From Planctomycetota bacterium (GTDB lineage Bacteria > Planctomycetota > UBA1135 > JAKEFM01), in NCBI GenBank assembly GCA_022616055.1, contig JAKEFM010000158.1:1-64000 (forward strand): a DNA stretch of 64,000 bases. The letters run 5' to 3'. Within the stretch, counting starts at the first letter, position 1, and every line of letters starts with the position of its first letter. Both the position numbers and the translations under genes were made by a program. The notes beneath the pieces are model-generated. The model was given only the letters and a program-made list of their open reading frames with translations. It made no database searches and was not told where the DNA came from. This document shows, piece by piece, positions 17,801 through 27,708 of the stretch.

Positions 17801-18589
17801 ATGAGCCCTTCCCCCGAGACCGAATTCGCCGGAAAGCGCGCTCTCGTGACCGGCGGCACGCGAGGCATCGGCGAGGCGGTCGTCCGACGCCTCGCCGGCG
17901 CGGGCGCCACGGTGGTCACGACGGTCCGGTCCACGCCCCGCGACTTGCCCCGGCCGGACCTCTTCGTGGAAGCCGACCTGAGCACGGCCGAGGGGTCGGA
18001 GAAGGTCGTCCGCGCGGTGCGGGATCGACTCGGCGGCCTGGACATCCTCGTCCACAACGTCGGCGGGTCCTCGGCGCCGGGCGGAGGGTTCGCCGCACTC
18101 ACGGACGAGGATTGGCGGCAGGCGTTGGAGGCCAACCTGATGGCCGCCGTCCGCATCGACCGGGGGCTGCTCCCCCTCATGCTGAGCCAGGGAGCTGGCG
18201 TGATCGTCCACATCTCTTCGATCCAGCGCCGCCTCCCGCTGTTCGAGGCGACCCTCGCCTACGCCGCCGCGAAGGCGGCGCTCACCACCTACAGCAAGGG
18301 CCTCTCGAACGAGGTCGGTCCGAAGGGCGTCCGCGTCGTCAGCGTGGCGCCGGGATTCACGGAGACGACGGCGGCCACGGCCCTCATCGACCGGCTGGCG
18401 GCGACCTCCGGCACCGACCGGCACGCGGCTCGCGAAGGGTTGATGGAGTCGCTCGGCGGCATCCCGATCGGCCGTCCGGCCCGGCCGGAGGAGGTGGCCG
18501 AGCTGGTCGCCTTCCTCGCCTCCGATCGCGCCGCTTCGATCACCGGGAGCGAGCATGTCATCGACGGGGGCACGGTCCCGACGATCTGA
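17801..18589 (+). CDS. SDR-family oxidoreductase
   Basis: '[26 protein letters not shown]', '[16 protein letters not shown]', '[19 protein letters not shown]', '[23 protein letters not shown]'. Confidence 0.95.
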   Translation: MSPSPETEFAGKRALVTGGTRGIGEAVVRRLAGAGATVVTTVRSTPRDLPRPDLFVEADLSTAEGSEKVVRAVRDRLGGLDILVHNVGGSSAPGGGFAALTDEDWRQALEANLMAAVRIDRGLLPLMLSQGAGVIVHISSIQRRLPLFEATLAYAAAKAALTTYSKGLSNEVGPKGVRVVSVAPGFTETTAATALIDRLAATSGTDRHAAREGLMESLGGIPIGRPARPEEVAELVAFLASDRAASITGSEHVIDGGTVPTI

Positions 18590-18800
18590 CCGTCCGGCTC
18601 GGGAGGATCTCTTCCCGGGCCTCGTCGTCGATGCTGGCGCGCTCCCCGAGTTCCCCGAAGGGGGGTCCGGCGCCGACCGGCGCGGGCCGTGTCGCGCGGA
18701 CGATCCCGACGAGGATGGCACCGACAAGCGCTTTTGCCCCGTAAGGCGGACGGAGCCCGGCACGGACGGGAGCCGTGAGGCGCGAGCGAGGGCCGTGGAG

Positions 18801-20174
18801 ATGCTCCTCCTCCTCGCCTTCCGGAGAGGTCCCCCGCAGCAGAGTGAGGCTCCTCCTCCTCCGCCCCCGTACAGGCAGCTTCGGTACGAGGAGGACTACG
18901 TCTACGTGCGCGAGGAAGACCGGCGGACGGACCCCTTCGATGCGTTGAGGTACAGCCCTCTCTCGGAATCCGGGGAGATCTGGCTCTCCCTCGGAAGGGA
19001 AGTGCGCGAGCGCTACGAGAAGTTCCACAACGCGAACTGGGGGGCGGGACCGCAGGGCGCCGCCGGCTACTTCCTCCAGCGCTACATGACCCATGCGGAC
19101 CTCCACCTCGGCGAGGAGTTCCGGCTCTTCGCCCAGCTCAAGAGCGGCCTCGAGGACGGGCGCACGGGCGCCCCCCGCGTGCCGGACGAGGATCGGCTCG
19201 ACCTCCACCAGGCCTTCGGCGACTGGTGGATCCGTCTCGACCCCGACCGGTCCCAGACCCTCCGGGCGGGGAGGCAGGAGATGGCCTACGGCTCCTCCCG
19301 GCTGGCCTCCCCGCGCGAGGGGCCCAACGTCCGGCAGAGTTTCGACGGAATTCGAGCCATCGCTCACGTCGAGGAGTGGAGGGCCGACGTCTTCCTCACG
19401 CGCCCGGTGGAGACGGACCCGGGCGTCTTCGACGACGGGAGCGACCGCGACCGCGTCTTCTGGGGAACCTACGCGACGACTCCCGTCGTCGAGGGGCGCT
19501 CCCTCGACCTCTACTACCTGGGCCTCGACTGGGAGCACGCGACCTTCGACCAGGGGACCGCCGACCAGACGCGTCACTCCGGCGGGGCGAGGCTCTGGGG
19601 GCGGCCGGAGCCGCGGGGCTTCAACCTCGAGCTGGTCTACCAGTTCGGGAAGTTCGGACCCGACCGGATCTCCGCCTGGACGATCGCCTCCGACACGGGC
19701 CTGACGCTCGGGGACTCGCCGTTCGAGCCGCGCCTCGGCCTCAAGGCGGATGTCGCGAGCGGCGACACCGATCCCTCCGATCCCGACCTCGGCACCTTCA
19801 ACGCGCTCTTCCCGAAGGGCCCCTCCTTCGCCGAGACGGACCTGGTCGGGCCCGCCAACCTCTACGACCTCCACTCCTCGCTCGAGCTCCGCCTGTCGGC
19901 GAATGCGACGCGGACCGCGGACGCGGACTTCTTCTGGCGCACCAGCCGCGGAGACGGGACCTACAGCGTCTCCCTGAACTTCCCGAGGCCCGGGAACCTG
20001 AGCGATGAGCGCTACATCGGAAGCCAGACCGCCACGGCGCTCGCATGGACCTTCGACCGGAACCTCGCCGCGACCCTCTACTACGCCCATTTCCTCGCGG
20101 GGCCCTTTCTCGAGGAGATTCCGCCGGGCGAGGACATGGACTTCGTGGCGACGTGGGTCACCTTCGAGTTCTAG
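18801..20174 (+). CDS. Alginate-export-family outer membrane protein
   Basis: 'WLSLGREVRERYEKFHNANWGAGPQGAAGYFLQRYMTHADLHLGEEFRLFAQLKSGLEDGR...LRAGRQEMAYGSSRL' alginate_exp domain pattern. Confidence 0.85.
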   Translation: MLLLLAFRRGPPQQSEAPPPPPPYRQLRYEEDYVYVREEDRRTDPFDALRYSPLSESGEIWLSLGREVRERYEKFHNANWGAGPQGAAGYFLQRYMTHADLHLGEEFRLFAQLKSGLEDGRTGAPRVPDEDRLDLHQAFGDWWIRLDPDRSQTLRAGRQEMAYGSSRLASPREGPNVRQSFDGIRAIAHVEEWRADVFLTRPVETDPGVFDDGSDRDRVFWGTYATTPVVEGRSLDLYYLGLDWEHATFDQGTADQTRHSGGARLWGRPEPRGFNLELVYQFGKFGPDRISAWTIASDTGLTLGDSPFEPRLGLKADVASGDTDPSDPDLGTFNALFPKGPSFAETDLVGPANLYDLHSSLELRLSANATRTADADFFWRTSRGDGTYSVSLNFPRPGNLSDERYIGSQTATALAWTFDRNLAATLYYAHFLAGPFLEEIPPGEDMDFVATWVTFEF

Positions 20175-20183
20175 GAGCCTCCG

Positions 20184-20795
20184 ATGGAAGCGGAACAGGA
20201 ACGCGACCTGAGGGAAGGGACGCCCGTCCTGCTCGAGGACCGGCGGGTGCCCGTGACGGCGGTGATCCGGCGGCTCGTCAAGCCCGGCCGCGAGGGGGAG
20301 TTCGAGGAGTGGGTCCGGGGGATCTCGCGCGTGGCGGCGAGCTTCCCGGGCCACCTCGGGATCAACATCTTCCGGCCCCGGGACCCGGCACATCCGGAGT
20401 ATCTGCTGATCCTCCAGTTCGACCGGGAGGAGAACTTGCGGCGCTGGCTGGAGTCGGACGTCCGCCGGGACTGGATCCGCAGGAGCGACGACCTCACCCA
20501 GGGCCCCGAGCAACGGACGCAGGTCTCCGGCCTCGAGCACTGGTTCACGCTTCCGGGTCGCCCCGTCCCGCAGCCGCCCCCGAGATTCAAGATGGCGATC
20601 CTGACCGTCGCGGCGGCGTGGCCGATCGTCATGGGCGTGAGCGTCCTGCTCGGCGCGATCCTCCCCGGCCTCGGGATGCCGGGCGGCACGCTCCTGACCA
20701 CCGTCGTCCTGACGGCGCTCCTCACCTACGTCGCGATGCCGAACCTGACGCGCCTCTTCTACGGATGGCTCTATCCCTCCTCCGGGAAAGGGTGA
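20184..20795 (+). CDS. Antibiotic biosynthesis monooxygenase (ABM)-type protein with C-terminal TM segments
   Basis: 'VPVTAVIRRLVKPGREGEFEEWVRGISRVAASFPGHLGINIFRP' ABM domain, two C-terminal TMs. Confidence 0.88.
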   Translation: MEAEQERDLREGTPVLLEDRRVPVTAVIRRLVKPGREGEFEEWVRGISRVAASFPGHLGINIFRPRDPAHPEYLLILQFDREENLRRWLESDVRRDWIRRSDDLTQGPEQRTQVSGLEHWFTLPGRPVPQPPPRFKMAILTVAAAWPIVMGVSVLLGAILPGLGMPGGTLLTTVVLTALLTYVAMPNLTRLFYGWLYPSSGKG

Positions 20796-20859
20796 ACTGG
20801 CCGGGGCTGCCTCGGGAGACAGCGGGGGGCGGTGGCCCCCCGGTCGTCCGCGGGCGTCC

Positions 20860-21057
20860 CCCGATCACAATGGTCCGGGAGGAGAAGGTGCGCCCGCAGG
20901 TCTCGCAGCGGAAGCGGGGGATGCGGAAGCGGGAGGACCGGGGACGGTAGGAACCGTAGCGGACGAAGAAGGAGGGGGTGGAACCGGCGTGCCGCGGGCA
21001 GGAGGGCCACGGGCAGCGCTCGGGGAGGAAGGCGAGCTTTCCAGGCGGACGGACCAT
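20860..21057 (-). pseudogene. Truncated transposase N-terminus (zinc-ribbon type) remnant
   Basis: 'CPWPSCPRHAGSTPSFFVRYGSYRPRSSRFRIPRFRCETCGRTFSSRT' matches the two-CxxC zinc ribbon plus 'RFRC..CGRTFS' of IS transposases; the conserved continuation is absent. Confidence 0.5.
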
Positions 21058-21162
21058 GAGGGCCTCCGCAAGGAAAGACGCGGACGGTTACACCGGCGGA
21101 CCCGACCGCGAGAGTTTCCCCACGTGGAAGGGGAGAGCCATCCACATGCGTCCTGGGCCGTC

Positions 21163-21759
21163 TCAGGCCGTGACCTTCTCCCGGTGCTCGACCCTCGTGC
21201 CGAGGACCTCGAGGAACTTCGCGAGCCAGGTCGGGTGAGCCGGCCACGCGGGGGCCGTGACGAGGTTCGAGTCGACGTGCGCCTGGTCGATGGGAACCTC
21301 GACCCACTTGGCGCCCGCCGCCTTCGCCTCGGGCCCGCACGCGGGATAGCCCGTCACCACCCGGCCCTTCACGATCCCCGCGGCCGCGAGGATCTGCACG
21401 GCGTGGCAGATCGCGGCGATCGGCTTCTTGGCGCCGTCGAAGTGGCGCACGGTCTCGATCACCCGCGCGTCGAGACGGATGTACTCCGGGGCGCGTCCGC
21501 CCGGGAGGAGGAGCGCGTCGTAGTCCCTCGCCCGGACCTGGTCGAAGGCGGCGTTCAGGCGGAAATCGTGGCCGCGCTTCTCGCTGTAGGTCTGGTCCCC
21601 CTCGAAGTCGTGGACGGCGGTCCGGATCGTTTCCCCCTTCTCCTTCCCCGGGCAGACGGCATGAACGGTGTAGCCGACCATCTGCAGCGCCTGGAAGGGG
21701 ACCATGACCTCGTAGTCCTCCGCGTAGTCGCCGACCAGCATCAGGATCTTCTTCGCCAT
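21163..21759 (-). CDS. DJ-1/PfpI-family protein
   Basis: '[36 protein letters not shown]', '[18 protein letters not shown]', '[14 protein letters not shown]' nucleophile elbow. Confidence 0.95.
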   Translation of the reverse strand: MAKKILMLVGDYAEDYEVMVPFQALQMVGYTVHAVCPGKEKGETIRTAVHDFEGDQTYSEKRGHDFRLNAAFDQVRARDYDALLLPGGRAPEYIRLDARVIETVRHFDGAKKPIAAICHAVQILAAAGIVKGRVVTGYPACGPEAKAAGAKWVEVPIDQAHVDSNLVTAPAWPAHPTWLAKFLEVLGTRVEHREKVTA

Positions 21760-22299
21760 GTCGTTCACCTTCCGTGGGGTCGCTCGCCTGCCTCCGGGTG
21801 CGCGGCGCCCGGCGCGCCCCGTCCGTGGACTGGTCCGGGCCGCAAGATGTCGGTGGGAGCCCCCTCCGTCAATTCCGGGCCGGCCGCCTCCCCACGCACG
21901 CGGGCGGGGTCGGGTCTCCGTCGGGCATCGGAGGTGCCGCCCCGCCCCTCCCCGGATCGAAGTGGGAGAGGGTGCCCCCGCTCCAGGGGGCGGCCCCGAG
22001 GTCCTCCACCGCCGCGAGTTCGGCCCGGCGGGAGGGCGGCTCTTCCCACGGTCCCTCGGGTCCCTGGTGGGGCCAAGCCGGAAAGCGCGCGGGGGAGGCC
22101 GGCGGGAAGCGCGCTCGCCGCCTGGTTCCCGAGATCCTCGGAGGGACTCTGCCAGGATCGTCGGCTCCCGCTTCCTCGGTCGCGTTGCGGTCTGCTCGTC
22201 CGGGGCACCCTGCACGAGAGGGCTCTTCAGGGAAACCGTGGTGCGTGGGGCTTGCGCGTTCAGATCCACGGGCGGAGGATGCGTCCCCGCCCTGGAGGG

Positions 22300-22773
22300 A
22301 TGGTCAGGAAGAGTCGCAGACGGTTGGCCTTGTTCCTCGCGATCGGTGCCGCCTTCGCATCGCCCTTCGCGGATCCGGCCCGCTGCGGGGGTCCCGGGTG
22401 CAACTCGACCGGCGGTCCAGTCCCGGTCGCCGGCGTGGCGCCTCCCCCGGCCATCGGTGGGGGTTTCGCCTGGACGGCGACACCCTTTCTCCCGGGGATG
22501 CCCGTCTTGATGGTGATCGGGACTCCCACCCCCGGATTCGACATGTTCGCGTTCGGCCTCCCGATCCCGCCCGGGACCTGCTTCCTCTACTCCCTCCCCA
22601 TCGCCTTGTTCGCGGGCGGGGTTCCGGATGCGGCGGGCACCCTGACCCTCTTCTTCCTCGTGCCGCCCGACCCGGGGCTCGCCGGATCAGGCTGGAATCT
22701 CCAGGGCTTTCAGCTCGTCCCCCCGGTCCCGATCGACCTCGTCGCCTCGAGCGGGGTCACGTTCGTCCTGTAA
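22300..22773 (+). CDS. Small secreted protein with planctomycete-type beta domain
   Basis: Signal peptide '[17 protein letters not shown]'; C-terminus '[27 protein letters not shown]' resembling C-termini of 12788 and 46495 genes. Confidence 0.65.
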   Translation: MVRKSRRRLALFLAIGAAFASPFADPARCGGPGCNSTGGPVPVAGVAPPPAIGGGFAWTATPFLPGMPVLMVIGTPTPGFDMFAFGLPIPPGTCFLYSLPIALFAGGVPDAAGTLTLFFLVPPDPGLAGSGWNLQGFQLVPPVPIDLVASSGVTFVL

Positions 22774-23030
22774 CCTCGGGATCGCGAGCTTCGGTCCATC
22801 CCCGGGACGCGCATCCGATCGGCGGTCGAGGGCGTCCTGGGCGCCGGGCGGGCCCGATCGAGACGCCGGCGCGTCTCGCCGTCGCCCGGGAGTCAAGGAG
22901 GCGGCGTCGACGGAAGGCTATCTCCCCGGGGAAGGAGCCGCCGCGGGGATCGTCCGTGCGGGCTGCGTCGCCCGGACCCACGGCTCCGGCCGGATGGTCG
23001 AGCCTCGGGCAGAGGGGGACTTGAACACGC

Positions 23031-23050
23031 AACTCTATCTATATAGAGTT
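23031..23050. promoter_or_regulatory. Inverted-repeat operator candidate for PadR regulator
   Basis: AACTCTAT-ctat-ATAGAGTT perfect 8-bp inverted repeat, an AT-rich island in GC-rich DNA, ending 5 nt before PadR ATG. Confidence 0.7.
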
Positions 23051-23055
23051 ATCGC

Positions 23056-23376
23056 ATGATTCGCTCCCGCCGACCTTCGGCGCAGGCCACGGCGGTGCTC
23101 CTCGCCCTGGCCGAGGACCGCGCCGTCTGGCGCTACGGCTACGACCTCTGCCAGCAGACCGGCCTCAAGGCCGGGTCCATGTACCCGATCCTCATGCGGC
23201 TCGCCGACCGCGGGCTGCTCGAGACCCGCTGGGAGAGCGACCTGCCCGAGGGCCGACCCCCCCGTCACCTGTACCGCCTCACCCGCGCGGGCCTGAAGGC
23301 GGCGGCGGATCTCGCGAGGGCGGCCGGCCCGGCCGAGGGCCGCGTCGGGCTGCGGGCGCGACTGGAGGGCGCATGA
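23056..23376 (+). CDS. PadR-family transcriptional regulator
   Basis: 'GYDLCQQTGLKAGSMYPILMRLADRGLLETRWESD..EGRPPRHLYRLTRAGLKAA' PadR winged helix. Confidence 0.95.
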   Translation: MIRSRRPSAQATAVLLALAEDRAVWRYGYDLCQQTGLKAGSMYPILMRLADRGLLETRWESDLPEGRPPRHLYRLTRAGLKAAADLARAAGPAEGRVGLRARLEGA

Positions 23377-24590
23377 AGGGAGCGGACCGCCGGCACGAGC
23401 GCCTCGTGACCGCGGCCGTCGCCGCGCCGTTCGCGGCGTTCTGGGTGATCGTCTTCGCCCTCGGCGAACCTCCGGAGTTCCCGTCGAAGTACGCGACCTC
23501 CGCGATCCTCGTGGCGGGGATCGCCACGCCGTGGGTGATCGCGGCTCGGCTGCTCTGGCGCGACTGGTGGGCGCGGAGCGGAGCCCGGCTGTCGACGGTC
23601 GACGGACCCGCGCGGCTCCTCGCCGCGGCGGTCGCGACGCTCCCCGGGGAACGACGCGACTGGGGAGCGGCGATGGCGGCCGAGCTGGGCCGGGTGCAGG
23701 GGTCCTCGGAACGGTGGAGGTTCGCGGCCGGCTGCGCCCGCGCGGCGATCTTCCCGCCGCGCGCCAGTCGGGTTCCCGTGCTGGTGGTCGCGGCGCTGTC
23801 GGCGGGGGCGCTGGCGGCTGCGGAGATCGGGCTCGGCCACACCCTGCCCGGGATGCGGTTCTTCGGCGTGCTCTTCGTCGCGCTCGTCGGCGCGATGGCC
23901 ACGCTTGCGGCCGCCCGTTCGCGGGGGGTGCTCGCGACCGCGCCGGGCCCGACCCTCGCCGGGGCCGGAGTGCTCGGCGTGGCCGCCTGCATCGCCGCCA
24001 CCGCCAACTTCCTGGTCGAGAACCCGGCGGCCGGGGAGCATCTCGCGCCGTCCGCCGCGGCGGTCCTCGCCGCCGTGCTCGCCGGGTGCCTCTGGCTCGC
24101 GCTCACTCCGCCGCGGGGGCTGACGACGGAACGTCTCTCACGCGGACTCGGAGTCGTGGCGGGACTGGCGCTCGGGCTCGGGTGCGTCTTTACCTCGCGT
24201 TTGTCGATCCACACGAACGGCGGACCGGTCGTGTGGGTGATCCTCGCCCCGGCCGTGATCTTCTTCGCCGCCTCCGCCGTGGCCGCCTCCGTCGGCCGGT
24301 CGTTCCGAGCCGGCGTCCAGGCCGCGGTGTGGACCGGGGTGGTCGGGGCGCTCCTGGTCTTCGCCGTCTGGCTGCCGGAGGCCCTGCACCGGTACGGGGT
24401 CGACGCGCGCCTCCTCCTCGACGGCGAGAGGGGCCACTCCATCGGCGAGAACCTCGACGACGCCGTCTGGGTCCTCGTGGCGGTCCCGATCCTGGGGCTC
24501 CCCTTCGGGGTGATCGGCGCGGCCGCCGCCCGCCGTTGGCGGGGCGCGCCCCCTTCGGGGACGAATCTTCCGGAGAACGCTCGATGCTGA
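23373..24590 (+). CDS. Multi-pass membrane protein, translationally coupled to PadR
   Basis: ATGA overlap with PadR; many TM segments; 'LPGERRDWGAAMAAELGRVQGSSERWRFAAGCARAAIFPP' motif. Confidence 0.8.
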   Translation: MKGADRRHERLVTAAVAAPFAAFWVIVFALGEPPEFPSKYATSAILVAGIATPWVIAARLLWRDWWARSGARLSTVDGPARLLAAAVATLPGERRDWGAAMAAELGRVQGSSERWRFAAGCARAAIFPPRASRVPVLVVAALSAGALAAAEIGLGHTLPGMRFFGVLFVALVGAMATLAAARSRGVLATAPGPTLAGAGVLGVAACIAATANFLVENPAAGEHLAPSAAAVLAAVLAGCLWLALTPPRGLTTERLSRGLGVVAGLALGLGCVFTSRLSIHTNGGPVVWVILAPAVIFFAASAVAASVGRSFRAGVQAAVWTGVVGALLVFAVWLPEALHRYGVDARLLLDGERGHSIGENLDDAVWVLVAVPILGLPFGVIGAAAARRWRGAPPSGTNLPENARC

Positions 24591-25816
24591 CATTCGCCGT
24601 GGCGCCCTGCGTCCTGTTCGCGCTCCAGGCGTCCCAGCCCGGGACGGAACTCCTCCCGCCGCCCACCGGCCCGCACGGCACGGGACGGATGAGCTTCCAC
24701 TGGAAGGACGCGGCGCGGGAGGAGCTCGAGACGCTCGCGGGCGACGACAAGCGCGAGCTGATGGTGCACGTCTTCTATCCGGCCGACCCGGAGGCCAAGG
24801 AGCCGAGGGCGACGTACATGCCCGACGCCGACGCCATGCGCCCGCCGTTCAGCGAGGCGCAGCTCGCGGCGGTGAGCGCGCTGCGCGCGACGAGTCTCCA
24901 GGGGGCCGCGCTCCCGCCCGGCGACGCGCGGTTCCCGGTCGTGCTGTTCCAGCCCGGCGGGGGGATGAAGGGGCTGACCTACCACACGCTCTGCGAGGAC
25001 CTCGCGAGCCACGGCTGGGTCGTCGCCGCGATCGACCCGCCGTACAACGCCCGCTCCGTCCGCTTCCCCGACGGGCGCGTCCTCGGGGGGCTCCGGCCCG
25101 CCGAGCGGGGATGGAAGTCGCCCCATGACTGGGAGGAGAACCTCCGCAACTACAAGGAGCGGATCGTCCACTGGACGAACGACGCCGCCTTCGTGATCGA
25201 CCGGCTCGCGGATCTCGACCGCGGGGAAGGGCCGCTCGCGAAGCGGCTCGACCTAGCGCGCGGCGTCGGCATCGCCGGCCACTCGCGCGGCGGGCAGGCG
25301 GCGGGCACCGTCCGCATGCTCGACGCCCGCGTGCGGGGGGGCATCAACATCGACGGCACGCAGGGGCCGTACCCCTTCCAGCCGGTGAAGGGGGAGGAGG
25401 TGTCGGGCGAGGCGCCGTTCCTCTGGATCCAGCAACCGCTGCCTCCGCCGCCGAGCGAGGAGAGGCTCAAGCAGCAGGGAAAGACGCGCGCGGACTACGA
25501 AGCCGAGATCGAGAAGATCACGGGGACCTGGCACCGGCGGCTGGAGGCGATCGCGGGCGGCGCGGCGATGGTCACCTTCGCCCGGCCCGGGATCGCCCAC
25601 ATCGACTTCTCCGACGAGCCGCTCTGGGACGTCGGGATGTCGGCGGAGGATCGCGCCGGCAAGCTCGCGACCATCGCCGACACGCGCGTGTGGGTGCGGG
25701 CGTTCTTCGACGGGGCGGTGCGGGGCGACTGGGAGCCCTTCAAGAAGGTCGTCGCCGAGGCGGGGAAGTCGCGGCCCGAGATCCGGGCGCAGGTCTTCGG
25801 GAAACTGTGGCCGTAG
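24584..25816 (+). CDS. Alpha/beta hydrolase (PAF-acetylhydrolase/dienelactone-hydrolase-like), secreted
   Basis: 'FPVVLFQPGGGMKGLTYHTLCEDLASHGWVVAAIDPPYNA...VGIAGHSRGGQAAGTVRMLD' GxSxG; 7-bp overlap with upstream gene. Confidence 0.88.
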   Translation: MLTFAVAPCVLFALQASQPGTELLPPPTGPHGTGRMSFHWKDAAREELETLAGDDKRELMVHVFYPADPEAKEPRATYMPDADAMRPPFSEAQLAAVSALRATSLQGAALPPGDARFPVVLFQPGGGMKGLTYHTLCEDLASHGWVVAAIDPPYNARSVRFPDGRVLGGLRPAERGWKSPHDWEENLRNYKERIVHWTNDAAFVIDRLADLDRGEGPLAKRLDLARGVGIAGHSRGGQAAGTVRMLDARVRGGINIDGTQGPYPFQPVKGEEVSGEAPFLWIQQPLPPPPSEERLKQQGKTRADYEAEIEKITGTWHRRLEAIAGGAAMVTFARPGIAHIDFSDEPLWDVGMSAEDRAGKLATIADTRVWVRAFFDGAVRGDWEPFKKVVAEAGKSRPEIRAQVFGKLWP

Positions 25817-25928
25817 ACGGCGCTGCCCCTACGGCCCCCGTGTCTCCCAGGCGGCGAGCGAGCGAGATCTGCCGGCCAGGAACGCGTCGAGCCCCCCGAG
25901 GCGATCGCCTCGGGAGGCGCGCATCCTT

Positions 25929-26483
25929 CTACCCCCGGTCGTAGAGCTCGGCCAGGACCACCCGCCTCGGTCGGTCCGGATCCACGAGGATCGCGAGCGA
26001 GTCCCCGGGCTTCAACGCGCGGGCTCGCGCGCTTTTCCGGATCGACCTGCGGAGCGAGCAGCGCGTGCCGCGGTGTTCGTAGTCGAATCTCACCCGGCTG
26101 GTGCCCTTGGCATACGTGACGCGCTCGACGGTCGCCTGGACGACGTCGCCGACCTCGAACAAGCCGCGGATCCGCCACGCGCGCAGCCCCGCGATCGCGC
26201 ACAGGCTCGCCATCAACAAGGCGGCCACGGACAGGAAAGCCCGCGCTTCCTCCGGGTCCACGGGTCTCGCCGGGCGTCCCCGGCCGCCGGGCATCCTCCC
26301 CGTGATCCAGACGAGGAGCGAGAAGGCGAAGAGCACGATCCCGAAGGCAACCATCGGGAACCAATGAGGGTCGTGCCGGAGGATCTTCCAGAGGGTGATC
26401 TCGCGGAGGCTCCGCGGGTCGGGGCTCTGGGCTTCCCGGTCCTCGCGGACGAGCGCCGCTCCGAGGAGCCGAGGGCGATCCAT
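25929..26483 (-). CDS. DUF3592-like membrane protein (paralog B)
   Basis: '[58 protein letters not shown]' paralogous to 13781..14410. Confidence 0.75.
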   Translation of the reverse strand: MDRPRLLGAALVREDREAQSPDPRSLREITLWKILRHDPHWFPMVAFGIVLFAFSLLVWITGRMPGGRGRPARPVDPEEARAFLSVAALLMASLCAIAGLRAWRIRGLFEVGDVVQATVERVTYAKGTSRVRFDYEHRGTRCSLRRSIRKSARARALKPGDSLAILVDPDRPRRVVLAELYDRG

Positions 26484-26685
26484 GACCGTTTTATCGGCCG
26501 GGGGGGGCGAGAACCTGCCGCGGCGGGGATGGAGGATCGAACTCGCGGCCGACCCGCGCTCTCGAGTTCCTTCCGGCACGCACCTCCATGCGGGTCGGCT
26601 GGCTCCGTGCCGGGTCGCCCCCGGCCGCTGCCCGCGCCGCTTCGCCTCCGGACTCCGGAGCGCCGGCCGCGGGCTACACTTCTCG

Positions 26686-27375
26686 ATGCATCGGGAGCGG
26701 CCCGGCCTGGCGCCGGGTCCGGCAACCTGCGACACCAAGGTGCCTTCCCGCGAACGCGGGGATGCGGCCGGGGCGTGCCCGGCAAAGTGTCGAGCGGCGG
26801 ATCCCCGGAACCTGCGGGCCCTCGGGATCCTGCCCGGAGCCGGACCGCGGCCTTCCTCCCGGCGCGAGGACGAAGAACCCGTGTGCTGGCTCGATGGGCT
26901 GTCTCGCGCACCGCGGCCTCCGGAACCGGAGGAGAGGAAGCCCGTTCCACCTCCGCGCGGGCGCACGCCGGAGGAGGAGGAGGAGACCCGGAGATTCCTG
27001 GAGCGGCGGATGGCGGACGAGCGCCGCGCTCGACGGGAGGGGATGGCGTTCGTCGACCTCCTGGAGCGGCGCTGCCCGCCGTGCTTCACGGTGAGGTATG
27101 TCCGGCTCGGGAAGGCTCCCGTGACTCGCTTCTGGCACTCCGTGAGCGTCCGGTGCGAGTTTGGTTCGATCCTCCAATTCGCCATCTGGAAGGACGACTA
27201 CAGGTTCTACGAGTATTCCGGTCTCCTGGGCTACCACGGCGGTCGGGGGACGTACACCTGTCACAGCCTGTTCGAGGTGCTCGGGCTCGCCGAGCGGATG
27301 ATCGAGATCGCGCTTGCCCGGAGGTCGAAGTACGGCCACCTCCGGAACTGCGACTGGCTGAGGAGCCGACCCTGA
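26686..27375 (+). CDS. Hypothetical protein (start uncertain)
   Basis: Open frame within ORF 26395..27375; C-terminal part 'AFVDLLERRCPPCFTVRYVRLGKAPVTRFWHSVSVRCEFGSILQFAIWKDDYRFYEYSGLLGYHGG' has protein-like composition. Confidence 0.45.
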   Translation: MHRERPGLAPGPATCDTKVPSRERGDAAGACPAKCRAADPRNLRALGILPGAGPRPSSRREDEEPVCWLDGLSRAPRPPEPEERKPVPPPRGRTPEEEEETRRFLERRMADERRARREGMAFVDLLERRCPPCFTVRYVRLGKAPVTRFWHSVSVRCEFGSILQFAIWKDDYRFYEYSGLLGYHGGRGTYTCHSLFEVLGLAERMIEIALARRSKYGHLRNCDWLRSRP

Positions 27376-27643
27376 CGAGGGCGTCCCACGCTCTCCAACT
27401 CACCGCCGCGGTCGAGGCGACGCCGGAGTTGGTGCGGAAGGTGTTCCCGGAGACCGCGGCCCGGCTCGCCCGCCAGCGCCGAGGCGGACTCGCATGGAGA
27501 GGCGCCGGCCCCTCCCGGCGTCCAACCGGGTGGAGGGACTGGCTCCCCTCGGGTAGAGACCCGCCCTCCCCTCCCGTTCAGACCCGAGTTCCACGCGGAA
27601 GGGTCGAGGCTACGCTCCCCCCCGGCTCGACCCCGCCGGCCGT

Positions 27644-27685
27644 GGGCGGGCTCCGGCGGGGCGCGAGGGGTCGGCGAGCCCGCCC
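27644..27685 (+). promoter_or_regulatory. 5'UTR hairpin (copy 1)
   Basis: GGGCGGGCTC (27644-53)/GAGCCCGCCC (27676-85), 22-nt loop, ends 23 nt before ATG 27709. Confidence 0.6.
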
Positions 27686-27708
27686 GGACCCCTACGAAGG
27701 ATAGGGCC

